A stretch of 64,000 bases of DNA, taken from assembly GCA_019873645.1 (NCBI GenBank), contig JAIOAX010000014.1, positions 1-64,000 on the forward strand, in the 5' to 3' direction. Shown piece by piece: positions 37,231-45,958 of this stretch; the first letter of the stretch is position 1; every line of letters begins with the position of its first letter. The notes beneath the pieces were generated by a model, which saw only the letters and a list, made by a program, of their open reading frames with translations, had not been told where the DNA came from and searched no databases. The position numbers and the translations under genes were made by a program. Origin of the DNA: Chloroflexota bacterium (GTDB lineage: Bacteria > Chloroflexota > Anaerolineae > B4-G1 > SLSP01).

Positions 37231-38081
37231 TCTAAAAGCTTAAGCAATTCCGCGTATTCTTCATCCTTAATCGTGAAGTAATTCTCCGGCTGTGGGAATG
37301 TGCGATCAGTAACTTCTTGCACGTAGGTTTTCAGGCCGTTGAGGATGACCTCGCCGGCGTTGCCGAAGACTTTTGCCATGCGTGGCTTGAATTTGGGATA
37401 CAGGCCGAACATATCGTGGTAGATGAGCAATTGGCCGTGGGCGTGTGGGCCGGACCCCAGGCTGATGATAAAGCAGTTTTTCGCGCGTTCGGTGATGAGC
37501 TGGCAGACGCGATCGGGCACCATTTCCAGCAAAATGGCGAAGACGCCGGCTTCTTCGAGGGCTTTGGCGTCGTCAACGATCTTTTTGGCCTGCACGGCGC
37601 TACGACCCTGGACGCGGAAGCCGCCGAGCGCGCTGGCGCTCTGGGGCGTTAGTCCCAGGTGCCCCATAACGGGGATGCCCGCCGCGATGATCCCCTTGAC
37701 GCGGTCCACCATCTCCGCCCCGCCTTCAAGTTTGATGCAGTCACAGCCGGCTTCGGCCATAAAACGCCCGGCGTTGCGGATCGCCGTTTCGACGCTGGGC
37801 TGGTAGCTCATATAGGGCATATCCCCGACGAGCCAGGCCGTTGGTGCGCCGCGGCGCACGGCCTGCGTGTGGCGGATCATATCATCCATCGTCGCCGGTA
37901 ACGTGCTGTCGTAGCCGAGCATGGTCATCGCCAGACTATCGCCAACGAGGATCATGTCAATTTCGGCCTCCTCCTGAAAATAAGCGGTCGGATAGTCATA
38001 GCAGGTCAACATCGTGATCGGCTCGTGATTGGCGACCTTTTTGAACAGTTGCGGTAACGTAATCTTCTTGCGATCGGCCAT
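37227..38081 (-). CDS. panB: 3-methyl-2-oxobutanoate hydroxymethyltransferase
   Basis: This 284-residue protein is full length for PanB with its typical stretches: PITMLTCYDYPTAY, DMILVGDSLAMTMLGYDSTLP, the GGAEMVDRVKGIIAAGIPVMGHLGLTPQ block and FILLEMVP-like FAILLEMVPDRV. It transfers a hydroxymethyl group from methylene-tetrahydrofolate to 2-ketoisovalerate in pantothenate and CoA synthesis. No panC or panD is adjacent. Its substrate is the same 2-oxoacid that a VOR would oxidise, which supports that reading of the downstream subunits. The start has GGAGGATTGC upstream. Confidence 0.95.
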   Translation of the reverse strand: MADRKKITLPQLFKKVANHEPITMLTCYDYPTAYFQEEAEIDMILVGDSLAMTMLGYDSTLPATMDDMIRHTQAVRRGAPTAWLVGDMPYMSYQPSVETAIRNAGRFMAEAGCDCIKLEGGAEMVDRVKGIIAAGIPVMGHLGLTPQSASALGGFRVQGRSAVQAKKIVDDAKALEEAGVFAILLEMVPDRVCQLITERAKNCFIISLGSGPHAHGQLLIYHDMFGLYPKFKPRMAKVFGNAGEVILNGLKTYVQEVTDRTFPQPENYFTIKDEEYAELLKLLE

Positions 38082-38098
38082 TGCAATCCTCCTTGGTA

Positions 38099-38168
38099 AT
38101 AAACCGCGAATCTCGCCAATCTACGCGAATTCCTAAAAATTAGCGAAAATTCGCGTGATTCGCGGTTA
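38099..38168. repeat. Inverted repeat of CGCGAAT units
   Basis: TAAACCGCGAATCTCGCC...CGCGAATT pairs with AATTCGCGTGATTCGCGGTTA. It fills the gap between the decarboxylase beta gene and panB. Confidence 0.85.
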
Positions 38169-38179
38169 GAATTGTATTT

Positions 38180-39316
38180 TCAAGCCCCTACCAGCGGGAT
38201 GACCAACGTGAGCAGGACGCCGCCGGCGATCACCGAACCCAGTTGCCCGGCGGTATTCGCGCCCATCGCATGCATCAGGACGAAATTGGAGAAGTCATCC
38301 TCGTGGGCGACTTTCTGCACCAATCGCCCCGCCATGGGGAAGGCGCTGATGCCCGCCGCGCCGATGAGCGGGTTGATCTTCTTGCCGGAGAGCACGTAGA
38401 GCAGCTTGCCGAACAGCAGTCCCGCCGCCGTGTCCAGGCCAAATGCGACCAGTCCCAAAATCAAGATTTTGAGCGTGTCCAGCTTCAAGAAACTCTCGGC
38501 GGTCATCGTACTGCCGACCACCAGTCCCAGGAACAGCGTAGAAATATTGATGATTTCGTTTTCCGAAGCGCGGGTCAGTCGTTCGACGACGCGGGACTCT
38601 TTCAGCAGGTTGCCCAACATCAGCGAAGCGATCAGCGGCGCGGCCTGCGGTACCAGGATGCCCACCCCAATGGTGACGATGATGGGGAACAACACCAGCG
38701 CCAGTTTGGAGACCGGGCGTGGACTGTAGGCCATGCGGGTCAGGCGTTCCTCGCGGGTCGTGAGCAGGCGCATAATCGGCGGCTGGATGATGGGGACCAG
38801 GCTCATATACGAGTAAGCGACGACGGAGATGATGCCGAGCATGTGGGGCGCGAGTTTCCCGGCGACGTAGATGCTGGTGGGGCCGTCAATCGCGCCAATG
38901 ATGCCGATGCTGGCGGCCTCATTCATCGGGAAGCCGAGCAAGATGGCGAGGATCAGCGTCCCGAAGATGCCGAACTGTCCCGCCGCACCCATCAAGGCGA
39001 AAATGGGCTGCGCCAGCAGTGGTTTGAAGTCCATCATGGCCCCCACGCCGATGAAAATCAGCAGGGGAAATAGCTCGTTGTCAATGCCGGCCTTTTTCAA
39101 GATGTACAGCATGCCGTTCTCGGCCGGGTCAATCATCGCCGAAAGCGGCAGGTTGGCAATGATGCAGCCGATGCCAATAGGCAACAGCAACACCGGCTCG
39201 TATTCTTTGGCGATCGCCAGGTAGATCAATAACCCACCGACTGCGATCATCACCATATTTTGCCACTTGAAGGCCAGCAAACCGGCGATGAGATTGGTCA
39301 AGTCAATACCATTCAC
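38180..39316 (-). CDS. Na+-translocating decarboxylase beta subunit
   Basis: This 378-residue membrane protein has about nine helices and the OadB/MmdB/GcdB family motifs: GFPMNEAASIGIIGAIDGPTSIYVAGKLAP, VGSTMTAESFLKL and FPMAGRLVQ. The beta subunit decarboxylates the carboxybiotin carrier and pumps Na+ out. It starts at GTG 39316 after GGGAGCTACGT. The genes for carboxyltransferase, OadG-like and biotin carrier subunits are just upstream on the same strand. A methylmalonyl-CoA decarboxylase is the best reading, but an oxaloacetate or glutaconyl-CoA pump is not excluded. Confidence 0.92.
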   Translation of the reverse strand: MNGIDLTNLIAGLLAFKWQNMVMIAVGGLLIYLAIAKEYEPVLLLPIGIGCIIANLPLSAMIDPAENGMLYILKKAGIDNELFPLLIFIGVGAMMDFKPLLAQPIFALMGAAGQFGIFGTLILAILLGFPMNEAASIGIIGAIDGPTSIYVAGKLAPHMLGIISVVAYSYMSLVPIIQPPIMRLLTTREERLTRMAYSPRPVSKLALVLFPIIVTIGVGILVPQAAPLIASLMLGNLLKESRVVERLTRASENEIINISTLFLGLVVGSTMTAESFLKLDTLKILILGLVAFGLDTAAGLLFGKLLYVLSGKKINPLIGAAGISAFPMAGRLVQKVAHEDDFSNFVLMHAMGANTAGQLGSVIAGGVLLTLVIPLVGA

Positions 39317-39331
39317 ACGTAGCTCCCTTTA

Positions 39332-39366
39332 GCGTTAGAACGTTCTAACGTTTGAACGTTGAAATA
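39332..39366. repeat. GTTAGAACGTTCTAACG repeat
   Basis: A 7-bp inverted repeat GTTAGAACGTTCTAAC is followed by TTTGAACGTTGAA. It belongs to the AACGTTCT family also found at 48214-48261 and 63427-63466. Confidence 0.8.
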
Positions 39367-39403
39367 TTGATCAAGTGAGGCGGACTCTGCGCATACACCC
39401 AAA

Positions 39404-40189
39404 TCAACCGTCCTCTTTGAGCGTGCCGTACATACGATACATCGGACGTTCGCGCACAAAACCCAGCGTTTCAAAGAGCTGCACAGTACCCTCGTCCTGT
39501 TGCGCGACAATATAGAACACCCGGCGGCCCTCGACGGCGTGCGCTTTAGCCAGCGCTGCAACAATCGCAGCGATGGACGTTGATTTTGAAGCCGACGGGG
39601 CGACGAGCAAATGGCCGATTTGCGCCGCCCCTGGCAGGCGCAGCTCGGTGACACCCATCGCCACGAGCTGGTTTTTGTCCCAAATGCCGAAGGCCGGACC
39701 TTGCGTGAAGGGGTCTTTGGCCGTAAAGCGCAATTCGGCCTGCACACTCTTGGCCAGGGCTTGCATGGCCCCCAGGGCGTTAGTGGTGAGTTCGCTGGCC
39801 GGGCCGATATCCAGCGCAGCGGGATCGCCACGGAACACCATTTGCCATTGCGGTTCGCAGGTGTGAATTTGAAAGGCTTGTGCGCCGATGGCGCGCTGTT
39901 TTTCATCTACCAGCAACTCGATTTCACTGTTACGATTGACTAAAAAGACGGCATAATTGGCTAACAAATCGGCGGCTTCACCGATGAAAGCAAGCTGCGC
40001 ACGGGGCACGGCATGACTGCTGGCGACCGTCATCGAGGGCGAATGGGCGATGTCGCAATCCGCCGCCAGGGTGGTCACGCTGGCGACAAAGGTGAAATGC
40101 GCCAGCGTCCAATCGAGATCGCGGGTTTGCGCTTCGATCTGGTCGGCTAAATGCGATGATAATCGCCCGACGTGGTCCGCAGGTTGCAT
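39404..40189 (-). CDS. GNAT-like acetyltransferase within the Na+-pump cluster
   Basis: This 261-residue protein has a GNAT C-terminal half with an acetyl-CoA-binding type loop (LVAPSASKSTSIAAIVAALAKAHAVEGRRVFYIVAQQDEGTVQLFETLGFVRE). The final FETLGFVRER is the usual beta6/beta7 stretch, and the N-terminal half is less clear. A GNAT enzyme could acetylate a small molecule or a lysine side chain. Its position, 3 nt after the biotin carrier stop and before OadB, is unusual for a decarboxylase operon. Substrate unknown. Confidence 0.8.
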   Translation of the reverse strand: MQPADHVGRLSSHLADQIEAQTRDLDWTLAHFTFVASVTTLAADCDIAHSPSMTVASSHAVPRAQLAFIGEAADLLANYAVFLVNRNSEIELLVDEKQRAIGAQAFQIHTCEPQWQMVFRGDPAALDIGPASELTTNALGAMQALAKSVQAELRFTAKDPFTQGPAFGIWDKNQLVAMGVTELRLPGAAQIGHLLVAPSASKSTSIAAIVAALAKAHAVEGRRVFYIVAQQDEGTVQLFETLGFVRERPMYRMYGTLKEDG

Positions 40190-40192
40190 GAT

Positions 40193-40627
40193 TCAGTCTC
40201 CGACGGCCATCAGCGGTGCGCCATGCTGTACTTGATCGCCAACGGCGACCAAGATTTTTCGGATCACGCCGGCGCGGTTGGCGCGGATGGGGTTGTTCAT
40301 TTTCATTGCTTCTAAGACGCACAATTCTTGCCCGTGAGCGATGCGGTCGCCGACGTTCACACTGATGCTGACGATAGTGCCCGGAAGTGGCGCCTTGATT
40401 TCTTCGAGCGTCTTGTCCGCTAGCGTGACGGCCGACGGCACGGTCGGCGTCACTTCAACCTGCTGCTCCGGTACCGGCATCGGGGATGGTGGTGCGACGG
40501 CCGGCGCCGGGGCCACATTGACCTCGATGACTTCGCCGTCCACGATAGCGCGCACAGGCCGCGCCCGCGGGTCGGGGACCTCGACGACGTATTGTTTGCC
40601 ACGAACGGTGACGTAATAAACAGACAT
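40193..40627 (-). CDS. Biotin carboxyl carrier protein
   Basis: This 144-residue protein starts at ATG 40627 with GGAGGAATTAAGG upstream. The C-terminal biotinyl domain has the biotin lysine in EAMKMNNPIRA and the typical GTIVSISVNVGDRIAHGQ entry. A Pro/Ala/Val-rich hinge (APAPAVAPPSPMPVPEQQ) separates it from a short N-terminal part. It carries carbon dioxide from the carboxyltransferase to the beta subunit. The lysine is modified by biotin ligase; no birA is in the window. Confidence 0.93.
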   Translation of the reverse strand: MSVYYVTVRGKQYVVEVPDPRARPVRAIVDGEVIEVNVAPAPAVAPPSPMPVPEQQVEVTPTVPSAVTLADKTLEEIKAPLPGTIVSISVNVGDRIAHGQELCVLEAMKMNNPIRANRAGVIRKILVAVGDQVQHGAPLMAVGD

Positions 40628-40650
40628 CCTTAATTCCTCCACAATAATCT

Positions 40651-40706
40651 AGTAGACAGTAGACGGGGAAGGAAGCCTTGTCTACTGTCTACCGTCTACG
40701 GTCTAC
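40651..40706. repeat. Inverted repeat of GTAGACG units (third copy)
   Basis: AGTAGACAGTAGACGGGG pairs with the CCTTGTCTACTGTCTACC arm. The OadG stop codon (40696-40698) and its last residues GRP lie in it. Confidence 0.88.
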
Positions 40707-41172
40707 CATGAATCTGTTGTGAAAGATGTCGAGCGCGTATGTGACTGTTCCAGGCCTCCGGTGCTACCAAGCGCCCTCCAGAAGCCGGTTGGGATTCCGT
40801 TTCGGCGCAGGCCACGGCGATGGCTGCCACCGCTGCACGATAGCGATCATCGGCAGACGGTGTGTCGTCTTCCAACGCCAGCGCATGCGCTACGGCTGCC
40901 GCAGCCGCGCGATAGCGATCCTCATCCGATGGTTGGGCCGCCGCGCCTGGCTGTGCGGCGAACGTCGCAAGTTGCAACGCCACATCCGCAACCTGGGTGA
41001 CGAGTGTGCCCTCTACAGGGACTTCGGGGAGCGGCGGTTCACGGCGACGCGGCTTATCGGTAAACAGGGCCGTCAGGGCGTACATCCCCAAGACAAGCAG
41101 CCCCAGCGCCGCAAATGTCATTCCCATCCCCACAAGGGTCAAAATCAAAGCCTGGTTCAGTGATGTGATCAT
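40696..41172 (-). CDS. OadG-like gamma subunit of Na+-pump decarboxylase
   Basis: This 158-residue protein has one N-terminal membrane helix (ALILTLVGMGMTFAALGLLVLGMYAL), the OadG pattern, then a soluble alanine-rich segment with two copies of DRYRAA(A/V)AA. OadG-like subunits stabilise the membrane complex. The C-terminal GRP and stop come from a GTAGACG repeat. Its place between the carboxyltransferase and the biotin carrier supports the assignment. Confidence 0.78.
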   Translation of the reverse strand: MITSLNQALILTLVGMGMTFAALGLLVLGMYALTALFTDKPRRREPPLPEVPVEGTLVTQVADVALQLATFAAQPGAAAQPSDEDRYRAAAAAVAHALALEDDTPSADDRYRAAVAAIAVACAETESQPASGGRLVAPEAWNSHIRARHLSQQIHGRP

Positions 41173-41180
41173 TTTGGTAA

Positions 41181-41298
41181 TGCGTAATCGGTAATCAGGG
41201 ATTGGTGATTAGGAATTCGTGATTAGGGATTGGTGATTAGGGATTGGTGATTAGGGATTCGTCATTCTTGATTCATGATTCTTGATTCATGATTCATA
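41181..41298. repeat. GATTAGGGATTGGT tandem repeat, then GATTCATGATTCTT
   Basis: Six or more 14-bp units (GGTGATTAGGGATT) are followed by 9-bp TGATTCATGATTC units. The carboxyltransferase stop codon (41294-41296) lies in the last units. Confidence 0.88.
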
Positions 41299-42823
41299 CT
41301 GGCATAACCCCATGCTTTTTGGCCGGACGGTGGCGGGTCTGCTCACGCAGGAAACGCAAAGCTGCAATCAGGGTGGGACGGGTCTGCGCTGGCTCGATCA
41401 CGTTATCCAGGATGCCGCGCTCGGCAGCGTAGTACGGCGTGGCGTGCGTGGCACGATAGTCCGCTATCAACGCTGCGCGCAGGGCGGTCGGGTCAGCTTC
41501 GGCTGCGAGTTCACGCCGATAAAGGACGTTGACCGCCGCTTCTGGCCCCAGCACCGCAATTTCCGCCGCCGGCCATGCCAGGTGCAGATCCGCGCCGAGG
41601 GATTTGCTGCCCATCACGATGTACGCGCCGCCGTACCCTTTGCGCGTCACCACGGAGATTTTAGGGACACTTGCTTCCACGTAGGCGTAGATAATCTTCG
41701 CGCCGTGGCGGATGATGCCGCCGTGTTCTTGCGCGGCGCCGGGCAGGAAACCGGGTGAATCAACAAAGGTAAGCACCGGCAGATTGAACGCATCACAAAA
41801 ACACACAAAGCGCGCGATCTTGTCGGCGGCGTTGATGTCAATGGCGCCTGCCATCACCATAGGTTGCTGCGCCACGATGCCCACCGGTTGCCCGTCCAGG
41901 CGCGCAAACCCCACAATCGCGTTTTGCGCCCAGGTCTGATGCACCTCGAAAAAGCTGCCGCGATCAACGACGCTGTTGAGGACCACGTGCATGTCGTAAG
42001 GGACATTGGGGTCATTCGGGATAAGCGTGTTAAGGGCGACATCGGTGCGTGCGGCGTCGTCGGTGGGGGGGAGAAGTGGCGGATTCTCGACATTGTTGGA
42101 CGGGAGATAGCTGAGCAGGCGGCGCACGGTATGTAACGCGAGCTCTTCGTCCTCGGCAATGAAATGCGCGACACCGCTGATCGCAGCATGGACGCGCGCC
42201 CCGCCGAGACGTTCGTGGTCAATGCTTTCACCGGTCACACTCTTGAGCACATCCGGGCCGGTGATGTACATCGAGGAGGTTTTGTCTACCATGATGATAA
42301 AATCCATCAGCGCCGGGCTGTAAGAGGCTCCGCCAGCGCAGGGGCCCATCATCACCGCGATTTGGGGAATCACGCCCGATGCCAATACGTTGCCGTGGAA
42401 AATCTCGCCATAGCCGTGGAGTGAGGTCACGCCGCCCTGGATCCGCGCCCCGCCGGAGTCGAGCAGGCCGATCAGCGGGATGCCGTTGCGCAACGCCAGG
42501 TCTTGCAATTGGGTAATTTTGCGGGCGTGGGTCAACGAAACGGAGCCGCCATAAACGGTAAAGTCCTGCGCATATACACAGACCGGGCGCCCGTCAATGT
42601 GCCCAAAGCCAGTCACGACGCCGTCGCCGGGGATGGCGTCCGCATCGGCCGGCTGATCAAGGGTGAAGGGCTGTAGTTCCTGGAAGGTGCCGGCATCCAG
42701 CAGGGCCGCGAGCCGCTCGCGGGCCGTCATCTTGCCCTTGGCGTGCTGCTGGTCAATGCGGGCTTGTCCCCCGCCCTCTCGTATCTGGGCGTGCCGTCTT
42801 TGCAGTTCTTCCAACTGGCTCAT
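41294..42823 (-). CDS. mmdA: Acyl-CoA carboxyltransferase / methylmalonyl-CoA decarboxylase alpha subunit
   Basis: This 509-residue protein has the two crotonase-fold carboxyltransferase domains of the PccB/MmdA family. GLLDSGGARIQGGVTSLHGYG is the N-terminal acyl-CoA stretch, followed by GPCAGGASYSPALMDF and the second-domain blocks DSPGFLPGAAQEHGGIIRHGAK and VTRKGYGGAYIVMGSK. It transfers carbon dioxide between acyl-CoA and biotin. With OadG, biotin carrier and OadB-type subunits following, it is best read as the alpha subunit of a Na+-translocating methylmalonyl-CoA decarboxylase. A biotin-dependent carboxylase role (PccB) cannot be excluded. Confidence 0.92.
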   Translation of the reverse strand: MSQLEELQRRHAQIREGGGQARIDQQHAKGKMTARERLAALLDAGTFQELQPFTLDQPADADAIPGDGVVTGFGHIDGRPVCVYAQDFTVYGGSVSLTHARKITQLQDLALRNGIPLIGLLDSGGARIQGGVTSLHGYGEIFHGNVLASGVIPQIAVMMGPCAGGASYSPALMDFIIMVDKTSSMYITGPDVLKSVTGESIDHERLGGARVHAAISGVAHFIAEDEELALHTVRRLLSYLPSNNVENPPLLPPTDDAARTDVALNTLIPNDPNVPYDMHVVLNSVVDRGSFFEVHQTWAQNAIVGFARLDGQPVGIVAQQPMVMAGAIDINAADKIARFVCFCDAFNLPVLTFVDSPGFLPGAAQEHGGIIRHGAKIIYAYVEASVPKISVVTRKGYGGAYIVMGSKSLGADLHLAWPAAEIAVLGPEAAVNVLYRRELAAEADPTALRAALIADYRATHATPYYAAERGILDNVIEPAQTRPTLIAALRFLREQTRHRPAKKHGVMPV

Positions 42824-42836
42824 TACTCTTTACTTG

Positions 42837-43547
42837 TTACTTCACTCCCACAAAAATCGCCACCGTTCCCAACATTTGCAGCTCCCAGGTCACTTCACGG
42901 ATGCCGACGGCTTCCATAATCCCGGCTATTGTTGCAGGGGTGGGAAACTGCTTCACGGAGCGCGGCAGGTAAGTGTAGGCCGCGCGATCTCCGGCGATCC
43001 ATTGTCCCAACAGCGGCGCGAGTCCGAAAAAATACACCTGAAACAGCCATGTCATCGGGAAACGTCGCGGCCACGTCATCTCCATACAAACAATGTGCCC
43101 CCCCGGACGCACCACCCGCACTTGTTCGGCGAGCGCACGGGATACGTCAGGGACGTTGCGTAGCATAAAGACCGAGATGACAGCGTTGAAGGTGTCATCT
43201 GGGAAGGCCAGCGTCAGGCCATCGCTTTGTACCCAGTGAATCCGCTGCGCCGCCGCCGAGTGCATCTGCGCTTTGCGTTGTGCCTCACGCAACATTGCCG
43301 GGGTCAGGTCCACACCGATGATCTGTGCACTGGGGAAGCACTTCGCCGCCAGCAAGGCCACATCACCGGTGCCGGTTGCCACATCCAACAGCTTGCCGCC
43401 CGCAGGGACCTGGGTGTAATCAAGCGCGCGCCTGCGCCAGCTTTGATCCTGTCCCAACGACAAAAGCCGATTGATTTTGTCGTAAGCAGGCGCGATGTGG
43501 GTGAAAAGCGCGCGTATCGTCTGTTTTTTGCTTTGCTTTGGATTCAT
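42837..43547 (-). CDS. ubiE: Demethylmenaquinone/ubiquinone methyltransferase
   Basis: This 236-residue class I AdoMet methyltransferase has the UbiE/MenG signature: FTHIAPAYDKINRLLSLGQDQSWRR, then LLDVATGTGDVALLAAKCF and IGVDLTPAMLREAQRKA, DGLTLAFPDDTFNAVISVFMLRNV. It adds the last ring methyl in menaquinone synthesis. A menaquinone role is more likely than ubiquinone in this kind of organism. It begins the minus-strand run that includes the decarboxylase genes, 13 nt upstream of mmdA. ATG 43547 is a plausible start. Confidence 0.92.
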   Translation of the reverse strand: MNPKQSKKQTIRALFTHIAPAYDKINRLLSLGQDQSWRRRALDYTQVPAGGKLLDVATGTGDVALLAAKCFPSAQIIGVDLTPAMLREAQRKAQMHSAAAQRIHWVQSDGLTLAFPDDTFNAVISVFMLRNVPDVSRALAEQVRVVRPGGHIVCMEMTWPRRFPMTWLFQVYFFGLAPLLGQWIAGDRAAYTYLPRSVKQFPTPATIAGIMEAVGIREVTWELQMLGTVAIFVGVK

Positions 43548-43753
43548 ACCGGTCGCGCGGTGCGCCGGAAGTGCTGCTCGCTTCAGGATGTGGCTGCGTG
43601 TGCAATCCGGGTAATCTCTCGTCCCCTGTCAAAAGTTCGTGCCAGCATCAATGTCTGGCATGCTGGCATTATAGTCTTCTTCAAGGCATAACCGTAGTGG
43701 GAAGTGTCACGTCCCAGGGTGACAAATTCTGTTTCTTGGAGGCCTGAGGAGTA

Positions 43754-44212
43754 CTATAAACTGGTGAGACAATCTTCCAGCAGGACAATTTGGAGGGTTT
43801 CTTGCAGTTGCGTCAACTGCCGGTCATTTGTGATAAATGCTGTTGCCCCATGAATCATCGCGGTAGCGACATGCAGCGCATCCGCTACACGTAGACGATA
43901 CTGAGCACGTAGACGCGCGGCCTGACCGGCAATGTCACGATTGACATCCACAAGCGTCAGATGGGGAAAATGGGTCAGGATTTCTTCGTAATCTTGGACC
44001 ACGTCGCTGCGGTGCAATTGCCAGGGGCGCACTGTCACTTCCATAAGCGTCAGAATCGAAGCGACGGCTTCCAAACGCCCGGCCTCGATGCTGGCGAGTA
44101 GCTCTTGCGTGAGCGAGAAATACGTAGGATGACGTTCGATGTGATAGATCAAAACGCAGGTATCCAACCCAACGCATGGATGGTCGGTCAAGCGTTTGGT
44201 GAGTTTTCCCAA
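43754..44212 (-). CDS. PIN-domain toxin, VapC-like
   Basis: This 152-residue protein has the PIN ribonuclease fold with acidic residues at VGLDTCVLIYHIE (N-terminal Asp), a glutamate in LTLMEVTVRP, RVADALHVATA and FITNDRQL. It probably cleaves specific RNAs when not held by the antitoxin. The start is TTG at 44212 with AGGAACG upstream, inside the antitoxin gene (25-bp overlap), which points to coupled synthesis. The neighbouring antitoxin is of the Phd/YefM type. Confidence 0.85.
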   Translation of the reverse strand: MGKLTKRLTDHPCVGLDTCVLIYHIERHPTYFSLTQELLASIEAGRLEAVASILTLMEVTVRPWQLHRSDVVQDYEEILTHFPHLTLVDVNRDIAGQAARLRAQYRLRVADALHVATAMIHGATAFITNDRQLTQLQETLQIVLLEDCLTSL

Positions 44213-44508
44213 GCGTCACGTTCCTGCTGGAGATAAATATCTGTGTCTACACCTTCCCAGATGCTCTGGTGCAGACCTGCCAGGCGCACGGTATAACTAC
44301 CAGACGGCGCAGGTGCGGTTTGTTTCACCTGTTCCGTGAGCGTATGTAATTGGCCGAGCAACTTTTCATAGCGCACGTAATCTATCAAAACAACAACCGG
44401 GCGACCATGCTGCGTGATGTAAATGGCATCACCACCCTCACGCACCATATCAATCACATCGCTCGTTTTGCGGCGCAAATCGCTCACCGGCATAATTTTC
44501 GTGTACAT
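44188..44508 (-). CDS. Phd/YefM-family antitoxin
   Basis: This 106-residue protein has the Phd/YefM N-terminal DNA-binding fold: IMPVSDLRRKTSDVIDMVREGGDAIYITQHGRPVVVLIDYVRYEKL. Its extended C-terminal tail should clamp the toxin. ATG 44508 has AAAAGGTGACAAAG upstream; the in-frame GTG at 44517 is not needed. The pair is autoregulated in other systems; no operator was identified here. Confidence 0.88.
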   Translation of the reverse strand: MYTKIMPVSDLRRKTSDVIDMVREGGDAIYITQHGRPVVVLIDYVRYEKLLGQLHTLTEQVKQTAPAPSGSYTVRLAGLHQSIWEGVDTDIYLQQERDAWENSPNA

Positions 44509-44600
44509 CTTTGTCACCTTTTGTGATGTTGAATTCGGTGTCTTACAGGTGTATTTTACGCCAAACGAAAGGGCTTGTCAAGAGTACGTACACTCAACGC

Positions 44601-45101
44601 TTACTGCAACCCTTCTTCTGCTTGCTGCAAGATTTCATCTAACGTCAATTCAATCTCCGGCGGCAGGGCAATTTCGACCGGTACGGTGGTTTGCAGATGA
44701 TAGGTGAGCGAAATCGGCACCTCGGTTTGTACGGGAACTTCGAGGGTGTAGCGGATGGGGATGACCGTATCAATGGGGATGGCGATGTCCTGTCGCCCCA
44801 GAAGCGGCACGTTGACGTAGGTGTTGATGACAGTGGAGAGCGGATAATTGATGTCCAGCGGCCAGGTCAATGTTTCGTTGATGGGTACGGTGGTCACAAA
44901 GGGGATTTCTTCATCCACGTATACCTGGACGGTAAAGGGTTCTCGCCCCACGGTCGCCAGACCTACCCGCACATTCGTGATGAGGTCTTGCAATCCTCGG
45001 CGCAAGTTGGTGATGATGAGAAAAAAATAGGCGTTCAGCGTCAGCGAGGCCACAACCAGCATCGTCAACACAACCAACCAGATGCGGGTGAAGGGTTTCA
45101 T
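44601..45101 (-). CDS. Membrane-anchored protein of unknown function
   Basis: This 166-residue protein has one N-terminal membrane helix (LVVLTMLVVASLTLNAYFFLIIT) and then a region of repeated polar beta-like stretches with many Thr, Val and Pro (VPINETLTWPLDI, VPLLGRQDIAIPIDTVIPIRYTLEVPVQTEVPISLTY). No motif is recognised. It overlaps the PyrD-like stop (ATGA), so it is co-translated with that pair and probably lies on the outer side of the membrane. Confidence 0.65.
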   Translation of the reverse strand: MKPFTRIWLVVLTMLVVASLTLNAYFFLIITNLRRGLQDLITNVRVGLATVGREPFTVQVYVDEEIPFVTTVPINETLTWPLDINYPLSTVINTYVNVPLLGRQDIAIPIDTVIPIRYTLEVPVQTEVPISLTYHLQTTVPVEIALPPEIELTLDEILQQAEEGLQ

Positions 45102-45958
45102 AAGAGAATCTCCGTTGCGGTATCGAATTTCGCCAGTTCCTCGGCGATGTGTTGCAGCAGCGTCGGGTCACGCCAGAGCAGCGCGTCCACCTGCACTGCT
45201 GCGGCGCCCAGTTCCAGGCAGGCGATGGCGTCTTGCGGTGTGGCGATGCCGCCACAGGCGATAATGGGAACGGGTAGTTTGGAGCGCCAGCGCGCCAGGG
45301 TATTTAGCAGCAGCGGAAACAACGCCGGACCATAGAGCCGTCCCCGAAAGTACTGGCGGGCTGTGGCGTCTCCTTCAGAAGCGACGTCGGCGACAGGGAG
45401 AATGGCGCGCGGCGGGGCCATGAGCGTCAAGGCGTCTGCGCCGCCGTCGGCGAGCTGCGGCGCAAGCGCGTCCACATTGCCGAAGGGTACCCGCACGATC
45501 ACGGGCAGGTCGCCTTCGGCGCGGGCGGCATCCAGCAGATTGAGCGCGCGCTGTGGGGTGATGTTGTCAATCAGCCCCAGTTCGATGCCGACCACATTGG
45601 CAAGCCCCGCGAGTTGTCCGGCAGCTTTGGCCGTCTCAACCGGTGTTGTGGCGATCAGATGCACGATGACCGGGATGGGCAGGCGTTCCCACGTCTGGCG
45701 ATACCGGCGTATGACCTGGGACAAGCCGGGATTTGGCAGACCGGTATGCACGACGAAGTGTTCTCCGCGGGCGGCGATCCGCGTCCCCGATGCCGCCTCG
45801 CGGGGATTGAGGCTTACCGGATTGGTGACCAGCGCCCCTAACAGGCGCAGGTCTACCAAATCGTGGTAAGCATCGCCATAGCCGAACGCGCCCGCGGCGG
45901 GCATAACCGGCGTGGCGATGGGCAGACCGAATTTGTGACGCGGCGCGAGTTCAATCAT
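45098..45958 (-). CDS. PyrD-like flavoprotein lacking the usual catalytic cysteine
   Basis: This 286-residue TIM-barrel protein resembles dihydroorotate dehydrogenase B (PyrDB): FGLPIATPVMPAAGAFGYG, NPVSLNPREAASGTRIAARGEHFVVHTGLPNPG and the C-terminal PIIACGGIATPQDAIACLELGAAAVQVDAL flavin-phosphate site. The region where PyrDB has NxSCPN reads ELGLIDNITPQRAL here, so the catalytic-cysteine motif is missing. It may not oxidise dihydroorotate. ATG 45958 overlaps the stop of the PyrK-like gene. With PyrK-like Fe-S/FAD partner it may form a related NAD-linked oxidoreductase of unknown substrate. Confidence 0.8.
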   Translation of the reverse strand: MIELAPRHKFGLPIATPVMPAAGAFGYGDAYHDLVDLRLLGALVTNPVSLNPREAASGTRIAARGEHFVVHTGLPNPGLSQVIRRYRQTWERLPIPVIVHLIATTPVETAKAAGQLAGLANVVGIELGLIDNITPQRALNLLDAARAEGDLPVIVRVPFGNVDALAPQLADGGADALTLMAPPRAILPVADVASEGDATARQYFRGRLYGPALFPLLLNTLARWRSKLPVPIIACGGIATPQDAIACLELGAAAVQVDALLWRDPTLLQHIAEELAKFDTATEILL

